A DNA stretch of 32,391 nucleotides from Roseobacter sp. (GTDB taxonomy: Bacteria; Pseudomonadota; Alphaproteobacteria; Rhodobacterales; Rhodobacteraceae): assembly GCA_011050655.1 (NCBI GenBank), contig DRFG01000109.1, forward strand, positions 1 to 32,391. Reading direction: 5' to 3'. Positions 28,338 to 32,391 of this stretch are shown piece after piece. The notes below the pieces were generated by a model. The model did not search any database. It saw only the letters and a program-made list of their open reading frames with translations, and was not told the DNA's origin. The position numbers and the translations under genes were made by a program. Within the stretch, counting starts at the first letter, position 1. Each line of letters opens with the position of its first letter.

Positions 28338-29479
28338 TGTAGCACGGTCAGATCATGCCCGGCACGGGGTGAGAGAAACCGGTTCCCTGTCTCGGTTATC
28401 ACTATATTCTCTTCGTGAACCATGATCCTGCCCCCCATGGTTTCAATTCCCGGTTCAAGCGTAATGACCATACCGGGAACCAGCGCTGTTTTATCTTCGG
28501 GGATTAACGACAGACCTTCAGTTAACTGCATGCCCAACCCGTGCCCCAGCCGCCCAGTATCGGGGCCCCCGACCCCTCCGGTCACGATAGTGTCCATGAC
28601 GTGAAACAGTTCTGCGGCGGTGGTGCCTGGCTGTGCGCTTTCAGCCGCAGCATCCACGGCGTCGATCAAGCACCGTTGTGAGTCCATTGCGGCCGTTGAT
28701 GCCTGTGTGATTGCGAAATTACGGTCAAAATCGCAGAAATACCCATCGTATACCGCACCTGTGTCCAGCATCAGGATGTCCCCCCGCTGCAAGGGCGCGT
28801 CGGTCGCGGGGGAAATCACATCCCCATATCCGTTAGGCCCCGCCCCGCCCGCCAGATAAGGTACCCAATCGGCCCCCTCCTCCAGAAGTAATCGTTGGAA
28901 ATCGCGGAAAACTGACGACAATGGGCGTTGTTCAGTTGCGATCTCCGGCACCCGGGCAAAGGCCCGGCCTGCGATCGAACAGGCCCTTTCGATCTTTTCT
29001 ATCTCAGACACCGATTTGATCGCCCGCAAGCGTGCCGTAATCGCGCCGTCTGCCACGAAAGTTCCGGTCACTGATCCCTTGACCCGCTGCCAATCGGTTT
29101 GCGGGATCCGCAAGTATGTTTCTGGTCCTGACGGGATGCCAATACGGCCATGCGGCGCTGTTTCGTTCAAGGTATCCGAAAGTAAGGTTATCCCATCATC
29201 GACGGGGTGTGGGGAACGCCATGTACGAATATCGCTCACCCAGGTCTGCGCCATAAGCGCAGCCCCGATCAAAGGAATCACGGCCACCGGCTTTCCTGCT
29301 GCTGGAATTACCAGAAACCAGGGGCGTGACGGACTTTCCCAGAAGCGTGTGAGAAAGCCGGTAAAATAGCGTATTTCCGCCTCGGTTGTTAGCAAAAGAG
29401 CCGCCAGATCCTGCGCCGCCATCATGCTTTGTGCCCGTGCCAGCCGGGCCTCGTACTCTGATAGTGCAAAGCCGCGCAT
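28334..29479 (-). CDS. M24 family peptidase (Xaa-Pro aminopeptidase/creatinase-like hydrolase)
   Basis: 'MLDTGAVYDGYFCDFDRNFAI', 'GRLGHGLGMQLTEGLSLIPEDKTALVPGMVITLEPGIE', 'HEENIVITETG' metal-binding motifs; ATGA overlap with the downstream gene; ATG 29479 (alternative GTG 29482). Confidence 0.9.
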   Translation of the reverse strand: MRGFALSEYEARLARAQSMMAAQDLAALLLTTEAEIRYFTGFLTRFWESPSRPWFLVIPAAGKPVAVIPLIGAALMAQTWVSDIRTWRSPHPVDDGITLLSDTLNETAPHGRIGIPSGPETYLRIPQTDWQRVKGSVTGTFVADGAITARLRAIKSVSEIEKIERACSIAGRAFARVPEIATEQRPLSSVFRDFQRLLLEEGADWVPYLAGGAGPNGYGDVISPATDAPLQRGDILMLDTGAVYDGYFCDFDRNFAITQASTAAMDSQRCLIDAVDAAAESAQPGTTAAELFHVMDTIVTGGVGGPDTGRLGHGLGMQLTEGLSLIPEDKTALVPGMVITLEPGIETMGGRIMVHEENIVITETGNRFLSPRAGHDLTVLQ

Positions 29480-30519
29480 CACGCGGCGGGGCCTTCGCTA
29501 AGCACCGTCAGCACGACTGATCGCGCCGATATGCCCAACGTATCTTTTTGCGCGTCCGACAACGCCAAAAGCGCTGCTATGCCTGCCGTCCCAGAGGGGC
29601 TCGATCCAAGCCCTGCCACCATGGCGGCCCCTGCCCCCGCCTGCCCCTCGCCTTCTGAGATCAACGCAAAGGCATCAGCGTCACGCGCTAAACCCTTTAA
29701 TGCGATGAGCGACGGCATCTTGCAATCAAGCCTTCCCATATCACTGACCGGCCCCCGGCTTTCGGTCGGTGCGCCCGCTTTGATCGACCCATATAGCGCC
29801 GCAGCAACTGTTGGTTCGACGACGATAATAGTTGGCGCATCGACCCAGGCCTCACGTGCCAATGCCGCACACGCACCCGCCAAGCCACCCACCCCCGCCT
29901 GCAAAAAGATATGGGTGGGCGGGCTGGCCATTTGTTCAATCACTTCTGCCATCAACACCAGATAGCCCTCCATCAACCGGTGAGGGCGTTCAATATAGCC
30001 AGGCCACGAGCTGTCTGACAACAGCGCCCACCCATTCTTGTCGGCAGCGGCCTGAGCGGCTGCCATGCTGTCTTCGTAAGTCGCGCCTTCGCGAATGACC
30101 TCCGCACCCTGCTCTGCCAGACGCGCAGCAAAGCTGTCGGGGACAGTCTGGGCGATATAAACCACCGAAGCTGCTCCAAACGCCTGTGCGCCTGCTGCCA
30201 CGGACATGCCATGGTTCCCGGCGCTGGCGGTGACATAGGTGCGGCCACGATGGTCGCCGCGTTCCTTGTCGCACGCAATGACATAGGCAGCACCCAACGC
30301 CTTGAAGCTGCCCAACCCCATCCGCCCGCGTTCGTCCTTGACCCAAACCTCGGCCACACCTGCCTCAACTGCGAGAGCTTCGGCCTGAAGCAACGGGGTT
30401 TGCGCCGCCACGGGACACCGGGCCACCAGCGTTTGAGCCGCCTGCGCATCTGTCGACGGCAGCGGAACAGCATCAAGACCTGATACGGCTATGGGGCGGG
30501 TGATGTGCAAAATATCCAT
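29479..30519 (-). CDS. PLP-dependent lyase, diaminopropionate ammonia-lyase-like
   Basis: 346 aa; 'VWVKDERGRMGLGSFKALGAAYVI' (PLP Lys), 'TASAGNHGMSVAAGAQAFGA', 'YEDSMAAAQAAADKNGWALLSDSSWPGYIERPHRLMEGY', 'PTHIFLQAGVGGLAG'. Confidence 0.88.
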   Translation of the reverse strand: MDILHITRPIAVSGLDAVPLPSTDAQAAQTLVARCPVAAQTPLLQAEALAVEAGVAEVWVKDERGRMGLGSFKALGAAYVIACDKERGDHRGRTYVTASAGNHGMSVAAGAQAFGAASVVYIAQTVPDSFAARLAEQGAEVIREGATYEDSMAAAQAAADKNGWALLSDSSWPGYIERPHRLMEGYLVLMAEVIEQMASPPTHIFLQAGVGGLAGACAALAREAWVDAPTIIVVEPTVAAALYGSIKAGAPTESRGPVSDMGRLDCKMPSLIALKGLARDADAFALISEGEGQAGAGAAMVAGLGSSPSGTAGIAALLALSDAQKDTLGISARSVVLTVLSEGPAA

Positions 30520-30586
30520 GATTTACCGAACAAGACACAAGGTCACGGGTCAAGGATTTTCGCTATATGCGCGATCAGCGCCGCTT

Positions 30587-32391
30587 TTACACAAAGTCGA
30601 TTGATTTCGATAAGGGCAGTTCGCGGATACGCTTGCCAGTCGCCGCAAAGATCGCATTGGCCAAAGCCGGGGCCGCTGGTGGCACGGCAGGTTCGCCTAT
30701 TCCCCTGATCTTAGCGCCGTTCTCCAAACCCCGAACCATTATCTCGGGGGTTTGGTGCAAACGCATGCCCTGATAGGCGTGATAGTTGTCCTGCTGAGGG
30801 ACACCGTCTTCATAGGTCAGTTCACAGTTCATCGCGTGACCCAGCCCAAAGATCATCCCGCCTTGCACCTGCGCTTCGAAATTTTTCGGGTCCAGAACCC
30901 GGCCAACGTCTGCGGCTACATACGCGCGGTCTATGCGAATGCCCTGATCGGTTTGCGTCACCTCGACCACCTCGGCCACCGGCACGCCGAAGGACAGCGT
31001 AAAAGCAACGCCGCGACCGCGCCCCGGCCCCAGATCGCTGCCCCAGTCTGACATCTCGCCGACGGCCTCGAGCACCTTTTGCGATGGCATGTGCCAGCAC
31101 AGTCGCAGACGTTCAGCCAACGGGTCGGTACCTGCCGCATCGCACAGTTCATCGAAAAAGCTCTCATGCATGAAGCTATTTCCCGACGCCCCGACAGACC
31201 GCCATGAGCTGATCGGTACCATTGCGGGGGCACGGTACCCAGTGACCCGATAGTTGGGGATCGAGAACGGCTGGTCCCAAGCACCGGCAACGATCGCCAC
31301 GTCGGGGCCGATCGCAGGTTGTCGCAACCGGGCCAGAGAAGATTCAGCCACGGAAGGGGCCGCAATAGATAGGTCAAACGCATCGATTGCGCCGCTGTTC
31401 ACCGTACCATACGCTCGCGCAATCGCGAGCGGCCGGGGGAAATCATGGGTGAAATCCTCCTCTCGCTGCCAGATCATTTTGATCGGCGTGTCAGGTAGTT
31501 GCAAGGCAATTTCTACCGCTTGCGCAATGTAGTCGTCTTCTAGCCGGCGACCAAAACTGCCGCCGGACATCAAGACGTGTACATGGACATCTTCGGCAGC
31601 CAATTCGGTCAAACGGGCCATGTTTGCTTGGACAAAACGAGGTATCTGCGTACCAGTCCAAATGTCGAGCCGTTGCTTGGACATTTTGACCACGACGCTC
31701 ATGGGTTCGAGAGGCGCGTGAGCAAGGTAGGGAATACGGTATTCCGCTTTGATAAGTGGCCCGTGGCGCAACGCTTCGGCCACGTCGCCTTGATCTTTCA
31801 GGCGACTGTCCTGATGGTCGTCGGTAAACGAGCTTGCAACAACTTCGAACTGTTCGGCGCTGGTGCCTGGGTACGGTGCCGGCCCCCAATCGCATTCGAC
31901 GGCCTGAGCTGCTTGAAATGCTCTCCAGGTATTATCGGCGATAACGGCAATGCCGCCAGTGATGGGCAATATCGCTTGAATGCCGCGCATCTTGCGGGCG
32001 CTTTCAGCTTCAAACCCGATCAGACCACCGCCGATTGCAGGGTTGGTGCGGGTCGTGGCAATCACCATACCGTCCATCCGCATGTCGATGCCATAATCCT
32101 GGGTTCCGGTCGATTTAGCGACCATATCAGTGCGCTGCTGCGGTTTGGTAAGATAGCGCCATTGCAAAGGGTCGCGCAGGGTAACTGTCTGCACAGGCGG
32201 GATTTCGGCTGCAATCGTGGCAAGATCAATGTATTCGATCTTGAGACCGTCCGGCAAAACGACGCAGCCGTTTTCCGTAGAGAGCTGGTCACGCCGCAAA
32301 CCGGTTTGTTTCATCGCGGCCTTGATCAGGGTTTCGCGAGCAACAGCACCGGCCATCCGCAACCGGTCATACATATCGGGCACGGTAGAGG
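30587..32391 (-). CDS. Xanthine dehydrogenase family molybdopterin-binding subunit (isoquinoline 1-oxidoreductase beta-like), 5' end truncated by window edge
   Basis: 'MSGGSFGRRLEDDYIAQAVEIALQLPDTPIKMIWQREEDFTHDFPRPLA', 'SWRSVGASGNSFMHESFFDEL', 'IRGIGEPAVPPAAPALANAIFAATGKRIRELPL'; frame is open through position 32391, so 32383 is probably not the true start. Confidence 0.92.
   Translation of the reverse strand, partial: STVPDMYDRLRMAGAVARETLIKAAMKQTGLRRDQLSTENGCVVLPDGLKIEYIDLATIAAEIPPVQTVTLRDPLQWRYLTKPQQRTDMVAKSTGTQDYGIDMRMDGMVIATTRTNPAIGGGLIGFEAESARKMRGIQAILPITGGIAVIADNTWRAFQAAQAVECDWGPAPYPGTSAEQFEVVASSFTDDHQDSRLKDQGDVAEALRHGPLIKAEYRIPYLAHAPLEPMSVVVKMSKQRLDIWTGTQIPRFVQANMARLTELAAEDVHVHVLMSGGSFGRRLEDDYIAQAVEIALQLPDTPIKMIWQREEDFTHDFPRPLAIARAYGTVNSGAIDAFDLSIAAPSVAESSLARLRQPAIGPDVAIVAGAWDQPFSIPNYRVTGYRAPAMVPISSWRSVGASGNSFMHESFFDELCDAAGTDPLAERLRLCWHMPSQKVLEAVGEMSDWGSDLGPGRGRGVAFTLSFGVPVAEVVEVTQTDQGIRIDRAYVAADVGRVLDPKNFEAQVQGGMIFGLGHAMNCELTYEDGVPQQDNYHAYQGMRLHQTPEIMVRGLENGAKIRGIGEPAVPPAAPALANAIFAATGKRIRELPLSKSIDFV

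Noticed and set aside
30740-30760. Second copy of 'TCGGGGGTTTGG' motif resembling the 4129 hairpin element
   Set aside because: Inside the molybdopterin-subunit CDS, shares only a short core and lacks the palindromic arm.

Overview
The window looks like an alphaproteobacterial, probably Rhodobacteraceae-type, chromosome segment; this taxonomic guess comes from protein style only. It is densely coded and carries about 20 protein genes and one tRNA. From left to right: (i) a + strand set of SPFH/GYF_2 protein, cytochrome b561-like protein, zinc-ribbon membrane protein, nitroreductase and D-aminoacyl-tRNA deacylase (dtd). (ii) A - strand BapA-like operon: an Ig-repeat adhesin followed by TolC-like, ABC (C39-like) and HlyD-type type I secretion parts. 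(iii) A + strand CocE-type hydrolase and an oligopeptide-type ABC importer (SBP, two permeases, fused double ATPase), then an alkaline-phosphatase-superfamily phosphodiesterase. (iv) A - strand alpha/beta hydrolase and acyl-CoA synthetase. (v) A - strand MsbA-like ABC exporter and tRNA-Gly(TCC). (vi) Malonyl-CoA synthetase (matB) on +, convergent with a tightly coupled - strand cassette (PLP lyase, M24 peptidase, Asp/Glu-racemase family), and a partial molybdopterin-binding oxidoreductase subunit at the right edge. The clearest anomaly is in the SBP gene: its Tat-type N-terminus is out of frame with the mature domain, and the hydrophobic core of the signal is missing. I found no CRISPR array, transposase or phage genes. 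I see no convincing wholly new system; the most interesting candidates are the SBP lesion, the compact BapA-type adhesin without RTX repeats, and the racemase/M24/PLP-lyase cassette.
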